From positions 34,605 to 98,604 of the forward strand of contig NZ_JAHHQJ010000010.1 of NCBI RefSeq assembly GCF_020026455.1: a stretch of DNA of 64,000 nucleotides. Direction: 5' to 3'. Of this stretch, positions 45,611 through 53,314 are shown piece by piece. A program made the position numbers and the translations under genes. The notes beneath the pieces are model-generated. The model had not been told where the DNA came from, did no database searches, and worked only from the letters and a program-made list of their open reading frames with translations. Every line of letters begins with the position of its first letter. Position 1 is the stretch's first letter. Origin of the DNA: Alistipes sp. Lineage in GTDB: Bacteria; Bacteroidota; Bacteroidia; Bacteroidales; Rikenellaceae.

Positions 45611-46574
45611 TTTCGGCCATCACACAGCGCGTCGTGCCGAAGAGGTTGAGGTTGAGGTGCCCGGCGATGAAGGCCAGTGCCTTCTGGGCCTTCACCGAGT
45701 TGCCGGCCCCGTCGAGCGGAGGAGCGAATGCCGCAACGCCCATCACACCCGGCACGACGCCCATGATGCCGCCGCCCACGCCGGTCTTGGCCGGAAGCCC
45801 TGTCGTGAAGAGCCAGTCGCCCGTGTGCTCGTAGAAACCCACGGTCGCCATCATCGAGACGATCCTGGGAGTCAGCTCGGGTTTGAACACGGCCTTGCCG
45901 GTCACGGGATTCACGCCGCTGTTGGCAATCGTCGCGGCCATCGTTGCCAGCTGCCGGGCCGTCACGCCGATCGAGCACTGGCGCGTGTAGATGTCCAGCG
46001 CCATGTCGGGGTCGTCGTAGATGCGGTTGTAGTTCCTGAGCAGCCACGCGATCGACTTGTTGTTGAAGTTGGTCGCCGATTCCGACTTGTAGAGTTCGTC
46101 GATCACCGCCACGTCCGATCCCGCCATGTCGGCGATGAACGAGACGATGGCATTCCATTTGCCGTCGCTGTCACCCACGGGCTTGATCATCGAGCAGGCC
46201 GAAATGGCCCCGGCGTTCACCAGTGGTGTCGAGGGGTGGTCGTTTTCGAGCAGGATGGCCATGATCGAGTTGAAGGGTAGTCCCGTGGCGTCGGCGCCGA
46301 TTTTGTCGAGCACCTCCCGGCCGCCGTACTGGTTCATGGCCAGGATCGCCGTGGGGACCTTCGACACCGATTCGATGCCGAATTTGTAGTCCGTGTCGCC
46401 CGCGGCCACCACCTCGCCGTCGGGAAGACAGGCCGCGATGCCGAATAGGTTCGAGGGCACATCGGCCAGATAAGGGATATAGTCGGCGTTTTTGCCGCCG
46501 GTTTCGTTCTTGCAGCGCTCGTATGCCATCTGCACGGCATCCTGAACCGCTTTCTTGTCGATTTTCTGAATCAT
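45570..46574 (-). CDS. glsA: Glutaminase
   Basis: A 334-residue serine-dependent glutaminase that deamidates glutamine to glutamate and ammonia. The catalytic Ser69-x-x-Lys72 pair is in I-E-S-V-S-K. Conserved N-A-G-A-I-S and Y-N-R-I-type segments are present, along with G-V-G-G-G-I-M-G-V near residue 270. It is longer than E. coli YbaS/GlsA (about 308-310) by a Lys/Ala-rich tail encoded by tandem repeats. It lies downstream of gadC on the same strand, so glutamine import or turnover would feed the GABA system while ammonia consumes protons. Confidence 0.93.
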   Translation of the reverse strand: MIQKIDKKAVQDAVQMAYERCKNETGGKNADYIPYLADVPSNLFGIAACLPDGEVVAAGDTDYKFGIESVSKVPTAILAMNQYGGREVLDKIGADATGLPFNSIMAILLENDHPSTPLVNAGAISACSMIKPVGDSDGKWNAIVSFIADMAGSDVAVIDELYKSESATNFNNKSIAWLLRNYNRIYDDPDMALDIYTRQCSIGVTARQLATMAATIANSGVNPVTGKAVFKPELTPRIVSMMATVGFYEHTGDWLFTTGLPAKTGVGGGIMGVVPGVMGVAAFAPPLDGAGNSVKAQKALAFIAGHLNLNLFGTTRCVMAEKEAAKVHKEPAKV

Positions 46575-46605
46575 GATGGAATATGGATTTTAATTGGACC
46601 TGTGT

Positions 46606-46696
46606 GTCTGCGGTCGTCGGTCGCAGTCACGGCGCGATGCCGCGACTGCAGACCCGACCTGCTCCGAACTCCCTCCCCGGCGCAAGGGCGGGAGTT
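46606..46696 (-). promoter_or_regulatory. Hairpin-rich spacer between gadC and glsA
   Basis: The 151-base gap holds a 10-bp stem with one G-T pair (46624-46633 with 46639-46648), an overlapping alternative 11-bp pairing (46606-46616 with 46643-46653, one mismatch), and a separate 7-bp stem (46667-46673 with 46690-46696). The first two are mutually exclusive. No T-tract follows, so this may tune glsA expression or mRNA stability relative to gadC. Confidence 0.45.
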
Positions 46697-46725
46697 TGGG
46701 AGAGTGAGAACCGCAGGCCCGGATG

Positions 46726-48273
46726 TTATTTGTTGCCGTTTGACTTGGTTGTGGCCGGCGACGCTTTCGCGGCTGCCGGAGCTGCGGCGGGCGCTGCCGC
46801 CCCGGCCTGCTCCTCCCAATGGAAGGGAGCGAAATCGGCGGCGGCTTCGGGGTCTTTCCACGAGGGTTTGCGCATGGAGTAGATGACGAATGGGGCGATA
46901 ACGACCACCACGCAGCCGATGATCAGCACCGAGAACCAGACGGCGTTGCTGCCGGTCGTAATCTGGCTGGGCGGCACGAAGCTCAGGATGAAGGCCAGCA
47001 GCGAACCGAGGAATCCGAGGCTTCCGATGAACCACATCAGGCCGTTGCTTTTGCCCAGACGGAACGGCCGGGGAGTGTTTTTCATCTTGTAGCGCAGGGT
47101 GATGCCTGCCGCGAACATCAGCATGTACATGATCAGGTAGAGCAGCACGGTCAGCTGCGAGAGGATCTGGTAGAACGACTGCACCGAGGGCATCACGACG
47201 AAGAGCAGCGAGAGCAGCGTCACGACACAACCCTGGATCAGCAGGATATTCTTCTGTACGCCGTGTTTGTTGGTTTTCTGGAAGAACGGGGGCAGATAGC
47301 CGGCCTTTCCCACGGCGAAGATACCCTTCGAGGGGCCTGCCACCCAGGTCAGCACGCCTGCGAGCACGCCGAACATCAGGGCGACGGCGATGATCGGCCC
47401 GGCCCACGACATGTGGAGGTAGTGGAAGTAGTTGTCAAATCCAACCAGCAGCGACTGCGTGAGGCTGATGTCCTTGGCGGGGATGATCAGTCCCAGCGAG
47501 AAGGTTCCCAGGATGAAGATCACCACCGTGACCAGCGAACCCATGAGGATGGCCTTGGGGTAGTTTCGCGAGGGGTTCTTCACGTCCATGACGTGGATAC
47601 CCATCATCTCCATACCTGCATAGAAGAGGAAGATACTGCTTGCCAGCACGAGGTTGTCGAATTTCGACAGATCGGGGAAGAATCCCTGCGACATGTCCAT
47701 GTGGTTGTGTCCGCCGGTGGCCACGTAGATGACACCCAGCACGATCAGCAGTCCCGCGGGAATGACCGTACCGATCATACCGCCCCATTTGCTGATTTTT
47801 CCGACCCATCCGAGGCCCTTCAGGGCGACGAACGTTGCGATCCAGTAGATGGCCAGCACGACGCAGAGCGTGAACAGCTTGTTCGAGGCCAGCATCTCGT
47901 CGTGCGTGTCGTTCATGCCGATGAAGGCGATCGACACGGCGCCGAAGGTCAGCACCGTCGGGTACCAGATCGTCGATTCGGTCCATTGCAGCCAGATTGC
48001 GAGGAATCCCGTGCGGGCGCCGTAGGCTTCGCCGACCCAGCGGAACACACCGCCCTGCTTGTCGGAGAACATCGCGGCCAGTTCGGCGGCGACCATCGCC
48101 GTCGGGATCAGAAACACGATGGCTGCAAACAGGTAGTAGAATGCCGACGAAAGTCCGTAGACCGCTTCGGCCGGCAGTCCGCGCAGACTCACTACGGCAG
48201 TCACGTTCATAATTGCCAGTGTCATGACACTCAATTTGAACCCTGTGCTTGTGGTAGTTTTCTTTACATCCAT
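46726..48273 (-). CDS. gadC: Glutamate:GABA antiporter
   Basis: A 515-residue APC-superfamily exchanger with about twelve membrane segments. The N-terminus (M-N-V-T-A-V-V-S-L-R-G-L-P) and the Q-W-T-E-S-T-I-W-Y-P segment are those of GadC-type antiporters, which exchange external glutamate for internal GABA and so export a proton equivalent. The C-terminal 45 residues are Ala/Pro/Lys-rich and could serve as the pH-dependent plug known in E. coli GadC, though they are not similar in sequence. It is upstream of glsA; the matching decarboxylase gadB lies about 13 kb away. Confidence 0.92.
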   Translation of the reverse strand: MDVKKTTTSTGFKLSVMTLAIMNVTAVVSLRGLPAEAVYGLSSAFYYLFAAIVFLIPTAMVAAELAAMFSDKQGGVFRWVGEAYGARTGFLAIWLQWTESTIWYPTVLTFGAVSIAFIGMNDTHDEMLASNKLFTLCVVLAIYWIATFVALKGLGWVGKISKWGGMIGTVIPAGLLIVLGVIYVATGGHNHMDMSQGFFPDLSKFDNLVLASSIFLFYAGMEMMGIHVMDVKNPSRNYPKAILMGSLVTVVIFILGTFSLGLIIPAKDISLTQSLLVGFDNYFHYLHMSWAGPIIAVALMFGVLAGVLTWVAGPSKGIFAVGKAGYLPPFFQKTNKHGVQKNILLIQGCVVTLLSLLFVVMPSVQSFYQILSQLTVLLYLIMYMLMFAAGITLRYKMKNTPRPFRLGKSNGLMWFIGSLGFLGSLLAFILSFVPPSQITTGSNAVWFSVLIIGCVVVVIAPFVIYSMRKPSWKDPEAAADFAPFHWEEQAGAAAPAAAPAAAKASPATTKSNGNK

Positions 48274-48391
48274 AATGACTTGATTTGGTTGATTTGGTTT
48301 TTTGTCGCTGTTGAGTGTTGCAACTACCGTGCAAAACCGCCGGACGGCCTCCTTTGTAGCCTTCGGGAGCAGGATTGTTGCCGGAAATTTC

Positions 48392-48399
48392 TATCTTTG
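48392..48399 (+). promoter_or_regulatory. -7 promoter element of the thioredoxin-like lipoprotein gene
   Basis: TATCTTTG matches TAnnTTTG 24 bases before the ATG. No good -33 at the expected distance. Confidence 0.5.
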
Positions 48400-48423
48400 C
48401 CTGTGTAAATAACCTTCAAGCCC

Positions 48424-49356
48424 ATGCAACGCATCCTGATCCTCCTCCTGACAGTCCTGTGCGTCGCCTCGTGCGGTCGCCGCCGGAGCGCATCCTCGCC
48501 GGAGAGTGCGGCTCCCGCACCCAGTCCGCGGGTTTTTCTCCCGGCCATCGCCCCTGCGGGACTTGCTCCCGACGAGCAGCGCGACTATCTCCGCAGCCAC
48601 TATTGGGACCGTTTCGACTTCTCCGACTCGCTTTTCGTCTCCGAAGCCGACACGCTGCAGATGATCGAGGCCTTTGCGCGCTACATTGCGGTGCTTTCCG
48701 ACCGTCCGGCAGATTCCGCACCGATGGATTCGCTCATGCACCGGGCTTCGTCGTCGAAGCCGATGCTCGACTATTTCGCGATGCTCGCCGCGACGGTGCT
48801 GTACGACCCCAACTCGCCGCTGCGCAACGACGAGTTCTACATTCCCGTGCTCCGGGCGCAGCTCGCCAGTCCCTTCTACAACGACTACGAACGCATCGCT
48901 CCGCAGTATGAGCTCAATCTGGCCCTGCAGAACCGCCTGGGAGAGCCGGCCAACGATTTCCGCTATACACTCGCCTCGGGCGCCTCGGGGACGCTCTACG
49001 GACTGAATGCCGAATACGTGCTGCTGTTCATCAACAATCCCGGCTGCGCGATGTGCCGTGAAATCCGCGAGGCGATCTCCTCCTCGCCGATGCTTTCGGA
49101 GATGATCGAGCGGGGGCGGCTGAAGGTGCTGACCCTCTATCCGGACGAGGACCTTACGGAGTGGCACAACTACCGCGACCACATTCCGGCGTCGTGGATC
49201 AATGCCTACGACAAGGGATGCGTCATCCGCGAAAAGAACCTGTACAACCTGCATGCCATTCCGGCCCTGTACCTGTTGGACCGCAACAAGCGGGTGCTGG
49301 TGAAGGATTCGACCGATGTCCCCCATATCGAGGAGGTGATCGACCGCCACGCCTGA
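48424..49356 (+). CDS. Thioredoxin-fold lipoprotein, DUF5106-type
   Basis: A 310-residue protein with a lipoprotein signal (C-V-A-S-C, Cys about residue 17) and an N-terminal helical domain (about 45-165) of the DUF5106 type. A thioredoxin-like domain from about 170 has the redox motif C-A-M-C in N-P-G-C-A-M-C-R-E-I and a cis-proline-type A-I-P-A-L-Y segment near 281. It is probably an outer-membrane-anchored periplasmic disulfide reductase or isomerase. Monocistronic, followed by a repeat-rich gap. Confidence 0.82.
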   Translation: MQRILILLLTVLCVASCGRRRSASSPESAAPAPSPRVFLPAIAPAGLAPDEQRDYLRSHYWDRFDFSDSLFVSEADTLQMIEAFARYIAVLSDRPADSAPMDSLMHRASSSKPMLDYFAMLAATVLYDPNSPLRNDEFYIPVLRAQLASPFYNDYERIAPQYELNLALQNRLGEPANDFRYTLASGASGTLYGLNAEYVLLFINNPGCAMCREIREAISSSPMLSEMIERGRLKVLTLYPDEDLTEWHNYRDHIPASWINAYDKGCVIREKNLYNLHAIPALYLLDRNKRVLVKDSTDVPHIEEVIDRHA

Positions 49357-49385
49357 CCCGGCGTCCGGTGCCGCCTTTCTTCGGA

Positions 49386-49490
49386 GGACCACGACCCGGA
49401 GCGTTCCGGTGTCCTTCTTCGGATGGACCACGACCCGGAGTGTTCCGGTGCCCTTCTTCGGAGAGACCACGGCCCGGACGACCCCGGACC
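49386..49490. repeat. Three tandem 39-bp intergenic repeats
   Basis: A 39-base unit starting near 49386 recurs at 49425 and, diverged and shortened, at 49464. The unit contains ACCACGACCCGGAG followed by TTCCGGTG and CTTCTTCGGA. 39 is a multiple of three, so open frames run through it, but no start or family supports a gene. The rest of 49357-49702 holds only this tract and the rubrerythrin promoter. Confidence 0.75.
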
Positions 49491-49643
49491 GGTTCTGCGC
49501 CCGGCACAAGACGGCTGCTTTTGGGGGCGGCGTGCGTGCGCCTGGAGGCTGTTTGTCGGGGCTTGCAGGGCGACTATAAGTAAATGTTATTGCTGCATCA
49601 GAAAAGACAATCGGAAATTGATACGTGCTTTGCTCCGAATTAC

Positions 49644-49651
49644 TATCTTTG
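49644..49651 (+). promoter_or_regulatory. -7 promoter element of the rubrerythrin gene
   Basis: TATCTTTG matches TAnnTTTG 51 bases before the ATG. A TTG at 49618-49620 is 23 bases upstream, slightly further than usual. Confidence 0.55.
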
Positions 49652-49702
49652 CATCGCAAACAGAACACAATCACACACACACACATTAAACAGTAGAAAA
49701 TT

Positions 49703-50257
49703 ATGGCAAAGAAATGGCGTTGTACCGTATGCGGTTACATTCACGAAGGTCCCGAGGCTCCCGATCAGTGCCCGATGTGCAAGGTCGGCAAAGAGAAGTT
49801 CGTAGAACTGGTTGAGTCCGAGGGCGACCTGGATTTCGTAACGGTACACAAGATCGGCGACGGCAAGGGCGCCAGCAAGGAACTCTGGGAGGGCCTTCAG
49901 AATCATTTCATGGGCGAGTGCACCGAGGTGGGCATGTATCTGGCAATGAGCCGTCAGGCCGACCGCGAGGGTTATCCCGAGATCGCCGAGGCTTACAAGC
50001 GTTACGCCTGGGAGGAGGCCGAGCATGCCTCGAAGTTCGCCGAGCTGATCGGCGAGGTCGTGTGGGACACCAAGACCAACCTCGAAAAGCGCATGAATGC
50101 CGAGTGCGGTGCCTGCGAGGACAAGATGCGCCTGGCTCGTTTGGCGAAGGAGGAAAACCTCGACGCCGTCCACGATACCGTCCACGAGATGGCCAAGGAC
50201 GAGGCCCGTCACGGCAAAGGCTTCGAAGGCCTCTACAAACGCTATTTCGGCAAATAA
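49703..50257 (+). CDS. Reverse rubrerythrin
   Basis: A 184-residue non-heme iron peroxidase. The rubredoxin-like [Fe(SCys)4] domain is at the N-terminus (Cys7, Cys10, Cys23, Cys26 in C-T-V-C and C-P-M-C), and the ferritin-like diiron domain follows (E-C-T-E, E-E-A-E-H near residue 110, D-E-A-R-H near 170). This order is opposite to classical rubrerythrin. It reduces hydrogen peroxide in anaerobes and would protect the cell during oxygen exposure. It has its own promoter and a strong terminator. Confidence 0.93.
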   Translation: MAKKWRCTVCGYIHEGPEAPDQCPMCKVGKEKFVELVESEGDLDFVTVHKIGDGKGASKELWEGLQNHFMGECTEVGMYLAMSRQADREGYPEIAEAYKRYAWEEAEHASKFAELIGEVVWDTKTNLEKRMNAECGACEDKMRLARLAKEENLDAVHDTVHEMAKDEARHGKGFEGLYKRYFGK

Positions 50258-50279
50258 TTTCCCGTTCAGGGAATCATGG

Positions 50280-50310
50280 AGCGGATCCTTTGCGGATCCG
50301 CTTTTTTTTT
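50280..50310 (+). terminator. Terminator of the rubrerythrin gene
   Basis: A perfect 9-bp stem (50280-50288 with 50294-50302) with a TTTGC loop is followed by nine Ts. The loop supplies the -33 element of the next promoter. Confidence 0.88.
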
Positions 50311-50319
50311 ATACCTTTG
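50289..50319 (+). promoter_or_regulatory. Promoter of the DUF5036 lipoprotein gene, nested in a terminator
   Basis: TTTG at 50289-50292 lies in the loop of the upstream terminator and is 19 bases before TACCTTTG at 50312-50319. Terminator and promoter share the same 40 bases. Confidence 0.65.
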
Positions 50320-50353
50320 CCGCGGCTACATGTAACTTAAACTGATTTTTGCA

Positions 50354-51085
50354 ATGAAAAAGATCCTCCTGCCGCTGCTTCTTGCGGCATTCGCGGTCGG
50401 TGCCTCTTCCTGTTCAGACGACAAGATTCCCGGCGATCCCGAAGGGACCGTTTCCCTCAATATGATGGACGAAAACAACGGCAAAACCATACTTGACGAT
50501 TCGGGTATCTATATCGACAAGGCGCAGAATTTCGTGAGCGGAGACAATTGCGTTCTTTATGCGCTCGGTAAGGTCAGCGGTCTGGGTGCCATTACGCCCA
50601 AGTCGCTGGTGACGGGTACGTCGACGGCCGCCGTGCAGGTCGGTCATGGCTACGTGGCCGTGCGTCCGGGGGCGTTGATGGCGTTCCCCTCCGGAAATCA
50701 CGCCATGTCCATCGGGGATCAGGCGGTGAATTACCTGAAGATCTATGTGGTGTCGCCGCTTATGGAGGAGTCCAAGACCGTCGGTGCAGCGATCCGGTAC
50801 GTTATCGACCGGCCCAAGCCCTATAAACTGCCCGAATACGGGAGTACGGTGTTGCGGATCACCAGTTCCGACATCGACTATCTCGGACAGGAGGTGTCGT
50901 TGTCGCTGCCGGACGGCGCTGCCGAATACGTTTTCCATGGCAACGAGAAAATAGTATGTGAGCGGCGCGGCGGAAAACTGGTATTCCGGCTCAACTACTG
51001 GATGGCTGACGAAAGTTTCGAACTCTTTCTGCGTATGAATGAGAGCTATACGAAGGTATATGTCTACGTGGATGCGCCGCTGTGA
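50354..51085 (+). CDS. DUF5036-type lipoprotein
   Basis: A 243-residue lipoprotein (signal with G-A-S-S-C, Cys about residue 20), followed by P-G-D-P-E-G-T-V-S-L-N-M, which I recognise from the DUF5036 family of Bacteroidales. The rest is beta-rich without catalytic motifs. A surface or periplasmic binding role is possible but unproven. It has its own promoter and a long perfect terminator stem, so it is a single-gene unit. Confidence 0.75.
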   Translation: MKKILLPLLLAAFAVGASSCSDDKIPGDPEGTVSLNMMDENNGKTILDDSGIYIDKAQNFVSGDNCVLYALGKVSGLGAITPKSLVTGTSTAAVQVGHGYVAVRPGALMAFPSGNHAMSIGDQAVNYLKIYVVSPLMEESKTVGAAIRYVIDRPKPYKLPEYGSTVLRITSSDIDYLGQEVSLSLPDGAAEYVFHGNEKIVCERRGGKLVFRLNYWMADESFELFLRMNESYTKVYVYVDAPL

Positions 51086-51105
51086 CACATTCGGCCGTGG
51101 CGCTA

Positions 51106-51147
51106 TTGAAAAATCCGGAGCAGCATCTGCTGCTCCGGATTTTTCAA
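51106..51147. terminator. Bidirectional terminator between DUF5036 and holin-like genes
   Basis: An 18-bp perfect stem (51106-51123 with 51130-51147) with a 6-base loop is flanked by A- and T-runs. It overlaps the stop codon of the convergent gene. Confidence 0.9.
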
Positions 51148-51479
51148 TTTTTCAGCAACTCCTCGCGGAGTTTCAGAAACAGAGAAACCTTTCCGGCGAT
51201 CCATTCGTAGCCCGTCTGCACGCTGCGGGCCACCTCGTAAACCGTATCGGCCTGCCTGCGGATCTGTTCCACGGCATTGCGGATCGCGAACAGATAGACG
51301 AGCAGAGCGAGGACGGCGAAAAAGCCGCCTGCGATCAGCGCCGAGGCGATGACCGAACCCGTGACGGACGAAAGCCAGATGACCAGCGCCAGGAGCAGCA
51401 GCAGGATGGCAATGCCCGCCGTTGTTGCGAAAAAGAGCAGTGCGGCGATGAAATGGCCGCCGGAAGGTTTATTCCCCAT
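51144..51479 (-). CDS. Small phage-holin-like/YqjE-type membrane protein
   Basis: A 111-residue protein with two strong membrane segments (about residues 10-35 and 42-67) and a charged helical C-terminus. The layout resembles Phage_holin_3_6/YqjE, a family usually found on chromosomes without any prophage and often beside YtxH or ElaB-like proteins. The YtxH gene 21 bases upstream fits that. Probably an envelope stress or membrane-associated protein; not evidence of a phage. Confidence 0.72.
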   Translation of the reverse strand: MGNKPSGGHFIAALLFFATTAGIAILLLLLALVIWLSSVTGSVIASALIAGGFFAVLALLVYLFAIRNAVEQIRRQADTVYEVARSVQTGYEWIAGKVSLFLKLREELLKN

Positions 51480-51500
51480 CGTTGTGGCGTGCCGCGAGGG

Positions 51501-51710
51501 TCATTTTTCGTCGCATTTGCAGCGGGCTTCCTCGATCTCCTTCTCGACTTTTCCGAGTTTGTCTTTCATCTTGTCGATCTCCTCGTCGAGCGAATCCTTG
51601 ATTTTCTGCCGCAGTTCCGGACCGGACTGAGGGGTGAAGAGCATTGTGAGGGCCGAGCCGATGATCATGCCGCCCACGAGCGATACGATGGCAATTCCTG
51701 TGTTTTTCAT
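51501..51710 (-). CDS. YtxH domain protein
   Basis: A 69-residue protein: a glycine-rich membrane segment (V-G-G-M-I-I-G-S-A-L-T-M-L-F-T-P) followed by an amphipathic charged helix, the YtxH signature. Often part of general stress regulons in Firmicutes; function unknown. It precedes the holin-like gene by 21 bases on the same strand. The promoter was not identified. Confidence 0.78.
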   Translation of the reverse strand: MKNTGIAIVSLVGGMIIGSALTMLFTPQSGPELRQKIKDSLDEEIDKMKDKLGKVEKEIEEARCKCDEK

Positions 51711-51742
51711 AGTCGTTAAGCGTTTAAATGCACGGATGAGGC

Positions 51743-51773
51743 TTGCAAAGTCCGGGCCAAAACCTTACCTTTG
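51743..51773 (+). promoter_or_regulatory. Promoter of the SLOG-domain gene
   Basis: TTG at 51743-51745 is 20 bases from TACCTTTG at 51766-51773, an excellent match. The ATG at 51779 is only five bases past the -7 box, so the mRNA is probably leaderless. Confidence 0.7.
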
Positions 51774-51778
51774 GACAC

Positions 51779-52288
51779 ATGATCACCGATCCCCGCACAT
51801 CCGTCGCCTTTACCGGCCACCGCACCTATCGCGGCGAGGCTGCCGACATCCTGCGTCGGACGCTGGAGACCCTCTACGACCGGGGTTTCCGCACCTTTTT
51901 GAGCGGCATGGCCGTTGGATTCGATTTGGCCGCCGCCGAGGCCGTGCTGGAACTGGGGCGTCGGCATGCAGACGTGCGGCTTGTTGCCGTGGTTCCGTTC
52001 CGGGGGCAGGAGACGCGCTTCTGCCCGGCCGACCGCGACCGCTTCGTCCGTGTGCTGGCCGAAGCCGCCGATAGCGTGGTCCTCTCCCCGGTCTACCACC
52101 GGGGTTGCTATGCCGTCCGCAACAATTACCTCGTCGACCATGTCCGGGTGCTGGTTGCCTGGTACGACGGCACGCCCGGCGGCACGCATTACACCCTCCG
52201 CCGCGCCCTCGGCCGCGGGCTGGAGATTCTGGACCTCCATCCGGCGGGTCCCGCGCTGCCGGCTCCCGGGCCCATGCTCTTCGGATGA
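51779..52288 (+). CDS. SLOG family (DUF1273/YpsA-like) protein
   Basis: A 169-residue Rossmann-like protein beginning V-A-F-T-G-H-R, with F-L-S-G-M-A-V-G-F-D-L-A-A-A-E in the middle and Y-D-G-T-P-G-G-T near the end, all typical of DUF1273/SLOG proteins. SLOG domains bind nucleotides or nucleotide-derived ligands; the ligand here is unknown. The ATG at 51779 is chosen because the promoter leaves no room for the in-frame codons upstream. A terminator follows. Confidence 0.82.
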   Translation: MITDPRTSVAFTGHRTYRGEAADILRRTLETLYDRGFRTFLSGMAVGFDLAAAEAVLELGRRHADVRLVAVVPFRGQETRFCPADRDRFVRVLAEAADSVVLSPVYHRGCYAVRNNYLVDHVRVLVAWYDGTPGGTHYTLRRALGRGLEILDLHPAGPALPAPGPMLFG

Positions 52289-52290
52289 AA

Positions 52291-52317
52291 AAAGGCGGAC
52301 CCGCCGGGCCCGCCTTT
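52291..52317. terminator. Terminator between the SLOG and membrane-protein genes
   Basis: A 12-bp stem with one mismatch (52291-52302 with 52306-52317) is preceded by As and followed by a short T-tract, between convergent genes. Confidence 0.65.
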
Positions 52318-52336
52318 GTCGATGGTGCGAATGTTC

Positions 52337-53227
52337 CTATTCGGTCGGTTCTGTCAGTTCGATCCCTTGGAGCAGCCCCTCGATGCGCTGGAGCGTCGAG
52401 GTTTTGCCGTATTCGTCCGCCGGGAAGCTGATCCCGATGGTGATGAGCGACTGCCCCTGTTTCAGGTCGTAGTTCGTGAAGACAAATCCCGGGTATTCCG
52501 TCCGGCGGCCTTCGCTGCGCAGCATGTCGATGCCGTTCGCCGTGAAGGGACGCGAAGCCTTGATGATTCCGCCGTCGTAGTAGGCCGAGTCGCGGCTCTG
52601 GCAGAAGTCCGAGAGGTCGGCGACGTTCTCCACGTCCGTTTCGATCGCGTTTTGCAGGGCGTCGATGTTGAACTCCCATTGGCCGTCGAGAACGTACATC
52701 GTGTAACGGGCATAGGTCGAGTCGGTTTCGGGCTCTGCCTCCTCTTCCACGGCGGTGTATCCGGCGGGAATCCGGATTCGCAGCCCGAGGTCCGGGCAGT
52801 CGTAGGTCTGTTCGTCGTCGAGCAGCACCAGTTCGCCGCTTTCGTTCACCAGCTGTGTGGAGAGCACCGTGAGGTATCCGATGAGCAGGACGGTGCAGAC
52901 GGCCGCCGCAAGCATGCGCCAGAATGCGGCGTATTCACCCGCGCTGTATTTGATTTTCAGCCAGATGTACCATCCTCTGATCGCCTGCCAGGCACCCCAG
53001 AGAATAGCTCCCGTGGCGACGATGTAGCGGCCTCCGGCCTCGGTGAGGTAGTAGGAGATGAAGCTGAAAGCCAGTCCGCCGATGCACCACAGCAGACCGA
53101 CGAGGATGTTCTTTTTCGCTTCGGCGAGCGATTCCGCCGGCTGTCCGGCGGGTTTGGGAGTTGGGGATTCCGGCTCCGCAGGTGTTTCGGGCATCGGCTC
53201 GAACACCGGTTCCTGGGTTTGTTTCAT
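52337..53227 (-). CDS. Membrane protein of unknown function
   Basis: A 296-residue protein. Residues 1-37 are Pro/Glu-rich and probably cytoplasmic. Three membrane segments follow (about 42-62, 66-88 and 105-125), then an extracytoplasmic domain of about 170 residues (from Q-T-Y-D-C-P-D-L-G-L-R-I-R-I-P-A-G-Y) that alternates strands and helices. I do not recognise the family. It stands alone between two terminators. Confidence 0.7.
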   Translation of the reverse strand: MKQTQEPVFEPMPETPAEPESPTPKPAGQPAESLAEAKKNILVGLLWCIGGLAFSFISYYLTEAGGRYIVATGAILWGAWQAIRGWYIWLKIKYSAGEYAAFWRMLAAAVCTVLLIGYLTVLSTQLVNESGELVLLDDEQTYDCPDLGLRIRIPAGYTAVEEEAEPETDSTYARYTMYVLDGQWEFNIDALQNAIETDVENVADLSDFCQSRDSAYYDGGIIKASRPFTANGIDMLRSEGRRTEYPGFVFTNYDLKQGQSLITIGISFPADEYGKTSTLQRIEGLLQGIELTEPTE

Positions 53228-53256
53228 GATTGGTTTTCGGTAAAGTGTGTGATACG

Positions 53257-53298
53257 TAAAATCCCGGAAAGTCCGCGCAAGCGCTTTCCGGGATTTTA
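53257..53298 (-). terminator. Terminator of the phosphofructokinase gene
   Basis: A 15-bp perfect stem (53257-53271 with 53284-53298) with a 12-base loop lies just downstream of the gene on the reverse strand; its base is A/T-rich. Confidence 0.82.
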
Positions 53299-53314
53299 TC
53301 GGATCGTTCTTGGA

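Noticed and set aside
51144..51479. Prophage holin as a sign of a phage remnant
   Set aside because: The neighbouring YtxH gene and absence of any phage structural, lysis or integrase genes indicate a chromosomal YqjE-like membrane protein.
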